From Phenylobacterium sp. (GTDB lineage Bacteria > Pseudomonadota > Alphaproteobacteria > Caulobacterales > Caulobacteraceae): a DNA stretch of 64,000 nt. Shown piece after piece: positions 52,982-61,580 of this stretch. Numbering within the stretch: position 1 is the first letter of the stretch; each line of letters opens with the position of its first letter. Both the position numbers and the translations under genes were made by a program. The notes beneath the pieces were generated by a model, which ran no database searches, was not told the origin of the DNA, and worked only from the letters and a program-made list of their open reading frames with translations. The stretch lies in NCBI RefSeq assembly GCF_013822795.1, contig NZ_PNLB01000004.1, positions 124,001 to 188,000 on the forward strand. Direction: 5' to 3'.

Positions 52982-55054
52982 ATGAATTCAGTGAAGTTCG
53001 GCGCGGGCCTCGGACTGGCCGCCGCGTTCTCGATTTCCGCCGCGCCGGCCCTGGCCGACGAAGGCATGTGGACCTACGACAACTTCCCGCTGGCCAAGGT
53101 GAACCAGGCCTATGGGCTGAAGTTGGACCAGAAGTGGCTGGACCGGATGCAGGCTTCTTCGGTGCGTCTGACCACCGGCTGCTCGGCCTCGCTGGTCTCG
53201 GGTTCGGGCCTGGTGCTGACCAACCACCACTGCGTGGTCGAGTGCGTCCAGGACCTGTCGTCGGGCGACAAGGACTATGTGCAGGACGGCTTCCTGACCG
53301 CCGCGCGCGAGGACGAGAAAAAGTGCCCGGGGATGCAGGCCGAGATCCTGGCCTCGATCACCGACGTGACCAAGGACATCCAGGCGGCCGGCGCCGGCAA
53401 GACCGGCCAGGACTACGTCCGCGCCCGCGAGGCGGCGATGGCGGCGGCCGAGAAGGCCGGCTGCGGCGATGACCCGAACGTCCGCTGCCAGGTGATCAGC
53501 CTGTACCGCGGCGGCCAGTTCAAGCTCTACAAGTATCGCAAGTACGCCGATGTGCGGCTGGTGTTCGCGCCGGAGTTCGCGACGGCCTTCTTCGGCGGCG
53601 ATCCGGACAACTTCAACTTCCCGCGCTTCAACCTCGATGTCGGCTTCGTGCGGCTGTACGAGAACGGCAAGCCGGCGGTGACGCCGACCCACCTGACCTG
53701 GGTCAGTCGCGCGCCGCAGGAAGGCGAGGCGACCTTCGTCTCCGGCAATCCCGGCTCGACCAACCGCCTGATGACCGTCTCGCAGCTGGAGACCTTGCGT
53801 GACCTGACCATCCCGGTCGGCCAGCTGCAGCGCTCGGAGATCCGCGGACGCCTGGCGCAGTTCGGCCAGGAGAGCGCCGAGCACAAGCGCATCGCCACCG
53901 ACCCGCTGTTCGGCATCGAGAACAGCTTCAAGGTGTTCTACGGCCAGCAGTCGGCGCTGAACGACAAGGCGTTCATGGACGCCAAGCGCGCCCAGGAAGC
54001 CGAGTTGAAGGCGAAGGTCGCCGCTGACCCGAAGCTCGCCGGCGAGATCGGCGATCCGTGGGGCGACATCGCCAAGGCGCAGGCCGCCTACGCCAACAAC
54101 TACCTGCGTTATCGCCAGATCGAGGGCGGCGCGGCCTATTCGAACCTCTACTACTACGCCCAGACCCTGGTCCGCGCCGCGCAGGAGCGCGAGAAGCCGA
54201 GCGCCGAGCGGCTGGCCGAGTACGCCGACACGCGCCTGCCGCTGGTCGAAAAGAAGGTGCTGGACGCCAAGCCGGTCGATGCGGAGCTGGAGGAGGTCTA
54301 CCTGGCCTTCTGGCTGTCGAAGACCCGCGAATACCTGACGACGGACGACGCCGCGGTGAAGACCCTGCTGGGCAAGGAGAGCCCCGAGGGCCTGGCCAAG
54401 CGCGCGGTCGCCGGCTCCAAGCTGGCCGATCCGGCAGCGCGCAAGGCGCTGTGGGACGGCGGCCTGGCGGCGATCAAGGCCTCGGACGACCCGATGATCC
54501 AGCTGGTGCTGCGCAACGACCCGGCCGCGCGCGCCGTGCGCAAGGCCTGGGAGACCGACGTCCAGGGCCCGACCGACGCGGCTGCCGAGCGGGTGGCCCG
54601 CGCCAAGTTCGCGGCCTATGGCGACGCGGTCTATCCGGATGCGACCTTCAGCCTGCGGCTCTCCTACGGCAAGGTCGCCGGCTGGAGCTATCGCGGCGTG
54701 ACCGTGCCCTCGATGACCAACTTCGCGGGCCTCTATGACCGGGCGACCGGGGCCGAGCCCTACAAGCTGGCGCCGCGCTGGGTCGAGGCCCAGGCCAAGG
54801 TCAACCCGACCACGGTCTACAACTTCGTCACCACGAACGACATCATCGGCGGCAATTCCGGCTCGCCGGTGGTCAACGCCAAGGGCGAAGTGCTGGGCGC
54901 GGCCTTCGACGGCAACATCCACTCGCTGGGCGGCGCCTTCGGCTACGACGGTTCGATCAACCGCACCGTGGTGGTCGCCACCTCGGCGGCGACCGAGGCC
55001 CTGACCAAGGTCTACGGTCAGACCGCCTTGGTGAAGGAACTGACCGGGAAGTAG
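52982..55054 (+). CDS. S46-family dipeptidyl peptidase (DPP7/DPP11-like)
   Basis: A 690-residue secreted peptidase with a signal peptide (cleavage after ALA, about residue 25). The catalytic His is in SGLVLTNHHCVVE, the Asp in YADVRLVFAPEF or GGDPDNFNFPR, and the Ser in DIIGGNSGSPVVNAKGE, with PRFNLDVGFVRLYE conserved for the family. S46 enzymes release N-terminal dipeptides in the periplasm. I use the ATG at 52982; a TTG three codons upstream is possible. The gene stands alone, and a palindromic repeat follows. Confidence 0.93.
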   Translation: MNSVKFGAGLGLAAAFSISAAPALADEGMWTYDNFPLAKVNQAYGLKLDQKWLDRMQASSVRLTTGCSASLVSGSGLVLTNHHCVVECVQDLSSGDKDYVQDGFLTAAREDEKKCPGMQAEILASITDVTKDIQAAGAGKTGQDYVRAREAAMAAAEKAGCGDDPNVRCQVISLYRGGQFKLYKYRKYADVRLVFAPEFATAFFGGDPDNFNFPRFNLDVGFVRLYENGKPAVTPTHLTWVSRAPQEGEATFVSGNPGSTNRLMTVSQLETLRDLTIPVGQLQRSEIRGRLAQFGQESAEHKRIATDPLFGIENSFKVFYGQQSALNDKAFMDAKRAQEAELKAKVAADPKLAGEIGDPWGDIAKAQAAYANNYLRYRQIEGGAAYSNLYYYAQTLVRAAQEREKPSAERLAEYADTRLPLVEKKVLDAKPVDAELEEVYLAFWLSKTREYLTTDDAAVKTLLGKESPEGLAKRAVAGSKLADPAARKALWDGGLAAIKASDDPMIQLVLRNDPAARAVRKAWETDVQGPTDAAAERVARAKFAAYGDAVYPDATFSLRLSYGKVAGWSYRGVTVPSMTNFAGLYDRATGAEPYKLAPRWVEAQAKVNPTTVYNFVTTNDIIGGNSGSPVVNAKGEVLGAAFDGNIHSLGGAFGYDGSINRTVVVATSAATEALTKVYGQTALVKELTGK

Positions 55055-55074
55055 GGCGGCCGTCAGAGAAAGAT

Positions 55075-55200
55075 GCTCCCCCACTGGGGGAGCTGTCAGC
55101 CGAACGGCTGACTGAGGGGGACTTTGACTCATAAGCTTGAGAGCAGTCCCCCTCCGTCTCGACGCTGCGCATCGATCCACCTCCCCCAAGTGGGGAGGAC
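55075..55200. repeat. complex palindromic intergenic repeat (REP/CIR-like)
   Basis: A 126-bp element of nested inverted repeats: GCTCCCCC/GGGGGAGC (55075-55093), GTCAGCCG-AA-CGGCTGAC (55095-55112), a 9-bp long-range stem GAGGGGGAC/GTCCCCCTC (55114-55122 with 55146-55154), and CCTCCCC/GGGGAGG (55180-55198). Elements of this type recur between genes in Caulobacterales genomes. It may double as a terminator for the S46 gene. Confidence 0.8.
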
Positions 55201-55244
55201 CTGTCCGAGCTTGCCGTGCGCGCCGCGCGCCTCATATTGGCGGC

Positions 55245-55559
55245 ATGTCCAGTCTCCGCATGCCGCAGGGATCGACGTCGCCGCTGTTCAAGACCGGCGC
55301 GAGCATCCTCGACTACGAGATCCAGGAAGAGCGCGGCTATGCGCTCGGGCGCGCCGGCCAGCGGGTCGAGCAGGCGCTGGCGGCGTTGAAGGCGCACGAC
55401 GGTTCCGATGAAGACCGTGCGCCGCTGCTGAAGGAGGCCGCCACCGCGGTCTGGTACTATTTCATCCAGCGCGAGGCCTGCGGCATCCGCAACCAGAAGC
55501 CGGCCATCGATCACTACGGCATTCCGCGCGAAGTGCTGATGCGGCTGGGCGCGAGCTAG
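55245..55559 (+). CDS. DUF6665-like small conserved protein
   Basis: A 104-residue soluble protein. It begins MSSLRMPQGSTSPLFKTGASILDYEIQEERGYALGRAG, then a helix with VEQALAALKAHD, and ends [16 protein letters not shown] recall proteins of this kind in alphaproteobacteria under DUF6665, without certainty. It appears to be all-helical with a conserved core (AATAVWYYFIQREACGIRNQ). The ATG at 55245 is used; the frame runs further upstream through the repeat. It converges with ohrR (4-nt overlap). Function unknown. Confidence 0.7.
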   Translation: MSSLRMPQGSTSPLFKTGASILDYEIQEERGYALGRAGQRVEQALAALKAHDGSDEDRAPLLKEAATAVWYYFIQREACGIRNQKPAIDHYGIPREVLMRLGAS

Positions 55560-56032
55560 GCCTTCATCCGGCGGGCGAGATCCTGCAGCGTGGCGCGCAG
55601 GTCGACGATCTCATCCAGCGGCAGGTGCAGCTGGCAGGCGAGGGCGGCGGGGATCTCGGCAGCCTTCTCGCGCAGCGCACGGCCGGCGTCGGTCAATTCG
55701 ATCTGGACCTTGCGCTCGTCCTGAGCGTCGCGCCGTCGGGTGACGAAGCCGGCCGCCTCCAGCCGCTTGAGCAGCGGGGTGAGCGTGCCGGAGTCGAGGT
55801 CCAGCGCCTGGCCCAGCGCCTTGACGGTGCGCGGAGCCGTCTCCCACAGCGCCATCATCACCAGGTACTGCGGATAGGTCAGGCCCAGCGGCTCAAGCAG
55901 CGGGCGGTAGGCGCGCGTGACCAGCCCGCTGGCGGCGTAGAGCGCAAAGCAGAGCTGGTTGTCGAGGCGCAGCAGGTCGCCGGCCGCAGGGGCGGCCGAC
56001 GCTGTCGTCTTACTGGTGGTCTTGGCTGTCAT
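55556..56032 (-). CDS. ohrR: MarR-family organic peroxide sensor OhrR
   Basis: A 158-residue MarR-type repressor. The redox-active cysteine is Cys28 in [24 protein letters not shown], the pattern of OhrR proteins. The winged helix includes [41 protein letters not shown]. On oxidation by organic hydroperoxides OhrR releases DNA. It overlaps ohr by 4 nt and is the second gene of the pair. A perfect palindrome upstream of ohr is the likely operator. Confidence 0.94.
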   Translation of the reverse strand: MTAKTTSKTTASAAPAAGDLLRLDNQLCFALYAASGLVTRAYRPLLEPLGLTYPQYLVMMALWETAPRTVKALGQALDLDSGTLTPLLKRLEAAGFVTRRRDAQDERKVQIELTDAGRALREKAAEIPAALACQLHLPLDEIVDLRATLQDLARRMKA

Positions 56033-56448
56033 TCAGCTCGCACAGATATCGCAACATCGACGTTGCCGCGAATGGCGTTGGAATAAGGGCAGACCTGGTG
56101 GGCGGCGGCGACCAGCGCTTCGGCGGCGGCCTGGTCCAGGCCTTGGGTCTCGGCGTCGAGCGCCACGCCGAGCTTGAAACCGCCCTCGGCGCGGGGATGC
56201 AGTTCGACGGTGGCGGTGACGGCCGCGCCCTTCAGCAGGATCTTCTGTTGGCCGGCGATGTAGCGGACGGCGTTCTCGAAGCAGGCGGCGTAGCCGGCGG
56301 CGAACAGCTGCTCGGGATTGGTCCCGCCGCCCTTGCCGCCCATTTCGCGGGGCAGGGCCAGGTCGAGGCTGAGCAGCCCGTCCTGCGATTCGACGTGGCC
56401 GGCGCGGCCGCCGACGGCGCGGGCCTGGGTGGCGTAGAGAGCGGTCAT
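56029..56448 (-). CDS. ohr: organic hydroperoxide reductase Ohr
   Basis: A 139-residue OsmC-superfamily thiol peroxidase. The reactive and resolving cysteines are Cys56 in GYAACFENAVRYIA and Cys120 in HQVCPYSNAIRGNVDV. It reduces fatty-acid and other organic hydroperoxides, using lipoylated protein as reductant in the cytoplasm. Length is normal. The start at 56448 lies just after the palindromic operator. Confidence 0.97.
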   Translation of the reverse strand: MTALYATQARAVGGRAGHVESQDGLLSLDLALPREMGGKGGGTNPEQLFAAGYAACFENAVRYIAGQQKILLKGAAVTATVELHPRAEGGFKLGVALDAETQGLDQAAAEALVAAAHQVCPYSNAIRGNVDVAISVRAE

Positions 56449-56465
56449 TTGATTATCTCCAATTC

Positions 56466-56479
56466 AATTGTGCACAATT
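56466..56479. promoter_or_regulatory. OhrR operator candidate upstream of ohr
   Basis: AATTGTGCACAATT is a perfect 14-bp palindrome, 18-31 bp upstream of the ohr ATG, in an AT-rich island of an otherwise GC-rich region. OhrR operators in several bacteria are AT-rich palindromes containing AATT half-sites. Confidence 0.75.
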
Positions 56480-56646
56480 AAATATGGCGCCATTCGACCT
56501 CGTCAAGGGCTGCTGTTCGTGCGCGACGCTGCGTGCGCTTGCATGACCCTGCCCTGCCGTAGTCAATTGCGCGGGAATTCCTGCGCGAGTCCGCGCGGAC
56601 CTGAGGAAGATTGGACGCCGCGAAACGCGGAGTCCGGGGGCCATGC

Positions 56647-57924
56647 ATGTTTCGTCCTGAGAACGCCCAGAGCCTGGCTGGCCTGGGCTTCGTGATCGCC
56701 GTTTGCTGGGCGCTGTCGGAGAACAAGAAGGCCTTTCCCTGGCGGCTGGCGCTGGGCTCGGTCGCTGTGCAGATCGGGCTGATCCTGCTGCTGTTCGGGC
56801 TGCCGGGCGCGCAGGCGGTGATCGAGACGATCAACCGCGGGGTCGACGGCCTGGCGGCGGCGACCGCCACCGGCACCCAGTTCGTGTTCGGCTACATGGG
56901 CGGCGGAGCGCAGCCCTACGAGGTGACCAACTCCGGGGCGCTGTTCGTCTTCGCCTTCCAGGTGCTGCCGCTGATCCTGGTGATCTCGGCGCTGTCGGCG
57001 TTGCTGTGGCACTGGGGCATCCTGAAATGGATCACCCGCGGCTTCGGCCTCTTGTTCCAGAAGACCATGGGCCTGGGCGGCGCGTCGGCCCTGGCGGTGG
57101 CGGTGAACATCTTCCTGGGCATGATCGAGAGCCCGATCGTGATCCGCGCCTATCTCGACAAGCTGACCCGTTCGGAGCTGTTCCTGATGATGGTCGTCGG
57201 CCTGGCCACCGTCGCCGGCTCGACCATGGTCGCCTACGCCACGATCCTGAAGACCGTGCTGCCGAACGCCGCCGCACACGTGCTCGTGGCCTCGATCATC
57301 TCGGCCCCGGCGGGCATCCTGCTGGCCAAGATCATGATCCCGGAGAAGCCGGGGCAGGGCGGGCTCTACGCCGACTATTCCTCGCTGCTGAAGTACGACA
57401 GCTCGATCGACGCGATCAGCAAGGGCACGATGGACGGCCTGACCGTGGTGCTGAACATCTCGGCGATCCTGATCGTGTTCGTGGCCTTCGTGGCCATCGG
57501 CAACGCGCTGCTGTCGGTGCTGCCGGCGATCGGCGGCGCGCCGATCACCATCGAACGCGTCCTGGGCCTGGTGTTTTCGCCGCTGGCCTGGGCCATGGGC
57601 GTGCACTGGGACGAGGCGCTGAAGGCCGGCTATCTGCTGGGCGTGAAGCTGATGCTGACCGAGTTCATCGCCTTCATCCAACTGGGCGCGGTGCCGGCCG
57701 GCGAGATGTCCGAGCGCACCCGCATGATCCTGACCTATGCGCTCTGCGGCTTCGCTAACGTGGGGTCAGTCGGGATAACCGTGACCGGCATGGGCGTCTT
57801 GATGCCCGAGCGACGCAACGAGATCATCGGCATGGTCTGGAAGGCGCTGATCGCCGGCTTCCTGGCCACCTGCATGACCGGGGCGCTGGTCGGGGCCATG
57901 CCGCGGGAACTGTTCGGACAATAG
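56647..57924 (+). CDS. CNT-family concentrative nucleoside transporter (NupC type)
   Basis: A 425-residue inner-membrane transporter of the CNT group with about 8-10 helices. Recognisable: GTQFVFGYMGGG, ALFVFAFQVLPLILVISALSALLWHWGIL, ESPIVIRAYLDKLTRSELFLMMVVGLATVAGSTM and LILTYALCGFANVGSVGI. It imports nucleosides with protons or sodium. The ATG at 56647 follows GGGGG; an upstream TTG is less likely. It is divergent from ohr and 31 nt upstream of the GST gene. Confidence 0.95.
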   Translation: MFRPENAQSLAGLGFVIAVCWALSENKKAFPWRLALGSVAVQIGLILLLFGLPGAQAVIETINRGVDGLAAATATGTQFVFGYMGGGAQPYEVTNSGALFVFAFQVLPLILVISALSALLWHWGILKWITRGFGLLFQKTMGLGGASALAVAVNIFLGMIESPIVIRAYLDKLTRSELFLMMVVGLATVAGSTMVAYATILKTVLPNAAAHVLVASIISAPAGILLAKIMIPEKPGQGGLYADYSSLLKYDSSIDAISKGTMDGLTVVLNISAILIVFVAFVAIGNALLSVLPAIGGAPITIERVLGLVFSPLAWAMGVHWDEALKAGYLLGVKLMLTEFIAFIQLGAVPAGEMSERTRMILTYALCGFANVGSVGITVTGMGVLMPERRNEIIGMVWKALIAGFLATCMTGALVGAMPRELFGQ

Positions 57925-57955
57925 GGCGGCCGCCAGAGCCGCGGGAGGATCAGGG

Positions 57956-58573
57956 ATGAAGCTCTACGACACGGCGATGGCTCCCAACCCGCGCCGCGTG
58001 CGCTGGTTCATGGCCGAGAAGGGCATCGGCGACATTGAGATCGTCCAGCTCAACCTGATCCAGGGCCAGCACAAGCAGGCCGACTACCTGGCGAAAGCCG
58101 GGCTGCCGAACGTCCCGGCGCTGGAGCTCGACGACGGGACGACGATCACCGAGTCGCTGGCCATCTGCCGCTATCTGGAAGCCCGCTATCCCGAACCGAA
58201 CCTTTTCGGGCGCACGCCCGAGGAGGCAGCGGTGGTCGAAATGTGGACCCGGCGCGCCGAGATGCTGGTCGCAAATCCGTTCATGCTGGGCGTGCGTCAC
58301 ACCCACCCGGCGCTGGCGGCGCTGGAAGCCCCCAACCCGCCGGTCGGCGAGTACAACAAGGAGGTGGGCTTGAAGGGCCTGAAGGTGCTCGACCGCCGCC
58401 TGGGCGAGAGCGAATGGCTGGCCGGCGAGCGGCTGACCATCGCCGACATCATCGCCTTCATTGGCATCGACTTCACCCGGATGATCAAGCTGCCGATCCC
58501 CGAAGAGCTGTCGAACCTGCACCGCTGGGCCGACGTCATGCGCAGCCGGCCGGCGGCCAAGGCGGCGATGTAG
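57956..58573 (+). CDS. glutathione S-transferase
   Basis: A 205-residue GST. The N-terminal thioredoxin fold (KLYDTAMAPNPRRVRWFMAEKG, then NVPALELDDGTTITESLAICRYLEARYP with the conserved Glu-Ser glutathione contact) is followed by a helical domain ending DFTRMIKLPIPEELSNLHRW. It probably conjugates glutathione to electrophiles. Ribosome site GGGAGG precedes the ATG. It follows the CNT gene and may share its transcript, though a link in function is not evident. Confidence 0.93.
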   Translation: MKLYDTAMAPNPRRVRWFMAEKGIGDIEIVQLNLIQGQHKQADYLAKAGLPNVPALELDDGTTITESLAICRYLEARYPEPNLFGRTPEEAAVVEMWTRRAEMLVANPFMLGVRHTHPALAALEAPNPPVGEYNKEVGLKGLKVLDRRLGESEWLAGERLTIADIIAFIGIDFTRMIKLPIPEELSNLHRWADVMRSRPAAKAAM

Positions 58574-58582
58574 GGGGCTTGG

Positions 58583-59023
58583 TTAGCCGCCCCAGAGCGA
58601 GCGGCTGACGGACAGGTGCTCGCTGGCCGGATCGTCGCCGTGGCGAGTGAAGCCTTCGCGCAGATAGATGTGGCGGGCGCGGTGGTTTTCCGGCCGCACG
58701 TGCAGCTTCACCGCCGCGGCCCTGGTGTTGGCGAAGATCCAGTCGACGGCGGCGCGGAAGAGGGCACTGCCGGTTCCTTCGCCGGTTTGGTCGACGGCGA
58801 TGCGGCGCAGCAGCACCACCTCGGCGGTGAACTCCTGGACAATCACGAAGCCGGCGAGGCCGGCGCCTCGGCGATAGCCGAGATAGCGGGCGTCGGGCGA
58901 GGCGAACTCGGCGGCGTGTTCCTCGCCAGTGAAGCTGCCGATGAAGACGTCGTAGCCGGGCAGTCGCTCGATGCGCATGACCTCGTCGATGTCCGCAGGC
59001 GTCAGCGAAACGAGGTCGGTCAT
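58583..59023 (-). CDS. GNAT-family N-acetyltransferase (RimI-like)
   Basis: A 146-residue GNAT protein. The acetyl-CoA motif is RRIAVDQTGEGTGSALFRAAVDW, and the C-terminal motif B is HVRPENHRARHIYLREGFTRHG. The size and layout resemble RimI-like enzymes, but the substrate cannot be assigned. It is the last gene of a three-gene minus-strand group (59738 to 58583) with 2- to 5-nt spacing, suggesting an operon with the thioesterase. Confidence 0.85.
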   Translation of the reverse strand: MTDLVSLTPADIDEVMRIERLPGYDVFIGSFTGEEHAAEFASPDARYLGYRRGAGLAGFVIVQEFTAEVVLLRRIAVDQTGEGTGSALFRAAVDWIFANTRAAAVKLHVRPENHRARHIYLREGFTRHGDDPASEHLSVSRSLWGG

Positions 59024-59028
59024 GGCCC

Positions 59029-59274
59029 TTAGTCCTTCAGGACGCGCCAGATGCTGCGGATCCCGAAGGCGCTGAGCACGCCGGTCATGATGCAGATGAC
59101 GATCTCCATCGAGATGTCGACGACCTGGTTCGGCGAGGTCGCTCCACGCGTGGAACTCATGGCCACGAACAGGATCAGGTCCATGGCCATGAACAGAAAG
59201 ACTGGGCCGGCCACCAGGACCATCAGGGCCGAGGGCGCGATCTTCTTGGCGGTCGCTGCGTCGAGCTTCTTCAT
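59029..59274 (-). CDS. small two-helix membrane protein
   Basis: An 81-residue protein with two predicted transmembrane helices (IAPSALMVLVAGPVFLFMAMDLILFVAMSS and ISMEIVICIMTGVLSAFGIRSIW) joined by a short polar loop. The N-terminus is Lys-rich and the C-terminus basic. No family was recognised. The ATG at 59274 starts 2 nt after the thioesterase stop, so the gene is translated in an operon with it. Function unknown. Confidence 0.7.
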   Translation of the reverse strand: MKKLDAATAKKIAPSALMVLVAGPVFLFMAMDLILFVAMSSTRGATSPNQVVDISMEIVICIMTGVLSAFGIRSIWRVLKD

Positions 59275-59276
59275 AG

Positions 59277-59738
59277 TCAGGTCCGGGGCTTGGTCTTCTT
59301 GATGATCGCTGAGAAGCTCATCACCGGCTCGCCGCCGGTGGTGATCAGGCCGCGGACGAACACCATGCTGCGGGCGGCCTTGACCACCTCGCCGCGGCAC
59401 TCGACCAGCGCGCCGACCGGCACCGCGCCGACGAAGTCGCCGTTGAACTGGGCGGTGACGCTGCGGCTGTCCTGCAGGTCGTCGCGGGCGATGACGAACA
59501 GGCAGTAGTCGGCGAAGGTCATGATCGCCCCGCCGTGCATGAAGCCGCCGCCGTTCATGTGGTGCGGCTCGGCGCGCATGGCGCAGACCCGTTGGCCGGT
59601 CTCGTCGGGGCGGAAGAAGAAGGGGCCAGCGTGGTCTTCGAACGGGTCGCTGCTGTACTTGGTCCAGCCGGCCCACTCGCCGTCCTTCACGACCTGGTGC
59701 TTCCAGCCGCCGATTTCGAGTTCTTCGCCGCCGTCCAT
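59277..59738 (-). CDS. PaaI-like hotdog thioesterase, second copy
   Basis: A 153-residue hotdog protein. The core HHMNGGGFMHGGAIMTFADYCLF has the His-Gly-Gly pattern of the PaaI/acyl-CoA thioesterase II group, then SRSVTAQFNGDFVGAVPVGALVECRGEVV. The N-terminal 45 residues add an extension (WAGWTKYSSDPFEDHAGPFFF). It probably hydrolyses an acyl-CoA. First gene of the small minus-strand operon, adjacent to and divergent from a thiolase gene, which suggests a shared fatty or aromatic acyl-CoA pathway. Confidence 0.87.
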   Translation of the reverse strand: MDGGEELEIGGWKHQVVKDGEWAGWTKYSSDPFEDHAGPFFFRPDETGQRVCAMRAEPHHMNGGGFMHGGAIMTFADYCLFVIARDDLQDSRSVTAQFNGDFVGAVPVGALVECRGEVVKAARSMVFVRGLITTGGEPVMSFSAIIKKTKPRT

Positions 59739-59829
59739 TCCCGTCCCCTGACCCCCATGAAGGGTTTGCCCGCCGCAGTCCCAGTCACTAGTTTGCGGCC
59801 CGAAGCGAACTAGGCGGCGGGGACAAGTG

Positions 59830-61038
59830 ATGCAAGGCCGGACTGTCTTTCTCTGCGGAGGCCTGCGTACTCCGATCGGTCGTTACGCCGGCGCCTTGTC
59901 GAAGGTGCGGGCCGACGATCTGGCCGCCCATCCGCTGAAGGCGCTGATGGCCGCCTATCCGAAACTGGACTGGGGGCTGGTCGACGAGGTCGTCTACGGC
60001 TGCGTCAATCAGGCCGGCGAGGACAACCGCAACGTCGCGCGTATGGCGCTGCTGCTGGCCGGAATGCCGCAAAGCGTACCGGGCCTGACGGTCAACCGCC
60101 TCTGCGCCTCGGGCCTGGATGCGGTGATCGCCGGGGCGCGGGCCATCGCCTCGGGCGACGCCGACCTGATCGTCGCCGGCGGGGTGGAGAGCATGAGCCG
60201 CTCGCCGTTCGTCATGGCCAAGCCTGACACGGCGTTCTCGCGCAGCCCCGAGATCTACGACACCACCATCGGCTGGCGGTTCGTGAACCCGGCGATGAAG
60301 AAGGCCTATGGCGTCGACGCCATGCCCGAGACCGCCGAGAACGTCGCCACCGACTATCAGATCAACCGCGAGGACCAGGACGCCTTCGCTCAGCGCAGCC
60401 AGGCCCGGGTCGGCGCGGCTCGCGCGGCCGGCTTCTTCGACGGTGAGATCGCGCCGCTGACCATCAAGGACCGCAAGGGCGACATCGTCGTGGCGCAGGA
60501 CGAGCATCCGCGCCCGGACACCAGCCTGGAGGCGTTGCGCGCCCTGAAGCCGATCGTCCGCGAGGACGGCACGGTGACCGCCGGCAACGCCTCGGGCGTC
60601 AACGACGGCGCGGCGGCGCTGCTGCTGGCGAGCGCCGAAATGGTCGAGAAGCTCGGCCTCGAGCCGTTGGCCCGGATCCAGGGCGGGGCGGCCGGCGGCG
60701 TCGCGCCGCGCATCATGGGTGTCGGCCCGATCCCGGCGGTCGAGAAGCTGACCGCGCGCCTGGGGATCAAGGTCGGCGACTTCGACGTCGTCGAGCTGAA
60801 CGAAGCCTTCGCCGCCCAGGCCCTGGCCTGCACGCGCGCCTGGGGCCTGGCCGACGATGCGGCCCATGTGAACGCCCACGGCGGCGCGATCGCTATCGGC
60901 CACCCGCTCGGCGCTTCGGGCGCCCGGCTCGCCCTGACCGCCGCCCGCACGCTGAAGCTGAACGGCGGCGAGCGTGCCCTGGCGACGATGTGCGTGGGGG
61001 TCGGGCAGGGCTCGGCCCTGGCGCTGGCGCGGGCCTGA
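59830..61038 (+). CDS. acetyl-CoA acyltransferase (3-oxoadipyl-CoA thiolase-like)
   Basis: A 402-residue thiolase. The nucleophile Cys92 is in NRLCASGLDAVIAGARAIASG, His in AIAIGHPLGASGAR, and the second Cys in ATMCVGVGQGSA. The N-terminal GLRTPIGRYAGALSKVRADDLAAHPLKALM, and QAGEDNRNVARMALLLAGMP are typical of PcaF/PaaJ 3-oxoadipyl-CoA thiolases, but other thiolases share this pattern. The gene is followed by a secreted-protein gene and an acyl-CoA dehydrogenase, so a fatty acid or aromatic degradation pathway is likely. ATG at 59830 is preferred to the overlapping GTG at 59827. Confidence 0.9.
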   Translation: MQGRTVFLCGGLRTPIGRYAGALSKVRADDLAAHPLKALMAAYPKLDWGLVDEVVYGCVNQAGEDNRNVARMALLLAGMPQSVPGLTVNRLCASGLDAVIAGARAIASGDADLIVAGGVESMSRSPFVMAKPDTAFSRSPEIYDTTIGWRFVNPAMKKAYGVDAMPETAENVATDYQINREDQDAFAQRSQARVGAARAAGFFDGEIAPLTIKDRKGDIVVAQDEHPRPDTSLEALRALKPIVREDGTVTAGNASGVNDGAAALLLASAEMVEKLGLEPLARIQGGAAGGVAPRIMGVGPIPAVEKLTARLGIKVGDFDVVELNEAFAAQALACTRAWGLADDAAHVNAHGGAIAIGHPLGASGARLALTAARTLKLNGGERALATMCVGVGQGSALALARA

Positions 61039-61039
61039 C

Positions 61040-61567
61040 ATGCGAATTCTGGCCATCGCGGCGCTGGGCGTCTGGCTCGCGGCCGGGGCGGCTCACGCTC
61101 AGATGCCGACCGTTCCGGTCGAAGCGCTGAAAGCGGCCGGGCTGGACCCGCACACCAAGGTCGAGGGCGGCGTGGTCCAGGTCATGACCGGCCAACGGGC
61201 GGTGATCCGCCTGGATGGAGCCGGCCAGCCGGCGCTGGATGACGTCGAGGCCGGCCGCATCGGCATGGCTGTCGCCGACGGCAAGGAAACCTACAAGGGC
61301 GCGGGGGCCGGCAAGCTGGCCTTTGCGCTCGACGCCTCGGTCGAGAAACGCCAGTCGATCCTCAAAATCTGGAACGGCCTGACCCGGCCGCTGGCCTATG
61401 AGGCCGAGATCACCGCCCTGCGCGGCGGCAAGCTGATGAAGCGGATGAGCACGATCTGCTCTGTGCCCGCCGGCGCGGTGGGCTATGAGGTCTGGCCCGA
61501 TCCCGTTATCAGCGTCACCCTGTCCAAGTTCGCCGAGACCCCGGCGGACCAGCACGTCTGCCAATAG
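61040..61567 (+). CDS. secreted hypothetical protein between thiolase and acyl-CoA dehydrogenase
   Basis: A 175-residue protein with a signal peptide (MRILAIAALGVWLAAGAAHA, cleavage about residue 20). The mature part has beta-strand-like segments (GRIGMAVADGKETYKG, AGKLAFALDASVEKRQ, LTRPLAYEAEITALRGGKLMKRMSTI) and a Cys pair (TICSVPA, HVCQ). No family was recognised. It starts 1 nt after the thiolase stop and ends 13 nt before the acyl-CoA dehydrogenase start, so it is translated in the middle of a catabolic operon, although its product is exported. Confidence 0.75.
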   Translation: MRILAIAALGVWLAAGAAHAQMPTVPVEALKAAGLDPHTKVEGGVVQVMTGQRAVIRLDGAGQPALDDVEAGRIGMAVADGKETYKGAGAGKLAFALDASVEKRQSILKIWNGLTRPLAYEAEITALRGGKLMKRMSTICSVPAGAVGYEVWPDPVISVTLSKFAETPADQHVCQ

Positions 61568-61580
61568 CCGAGACTTCTCC

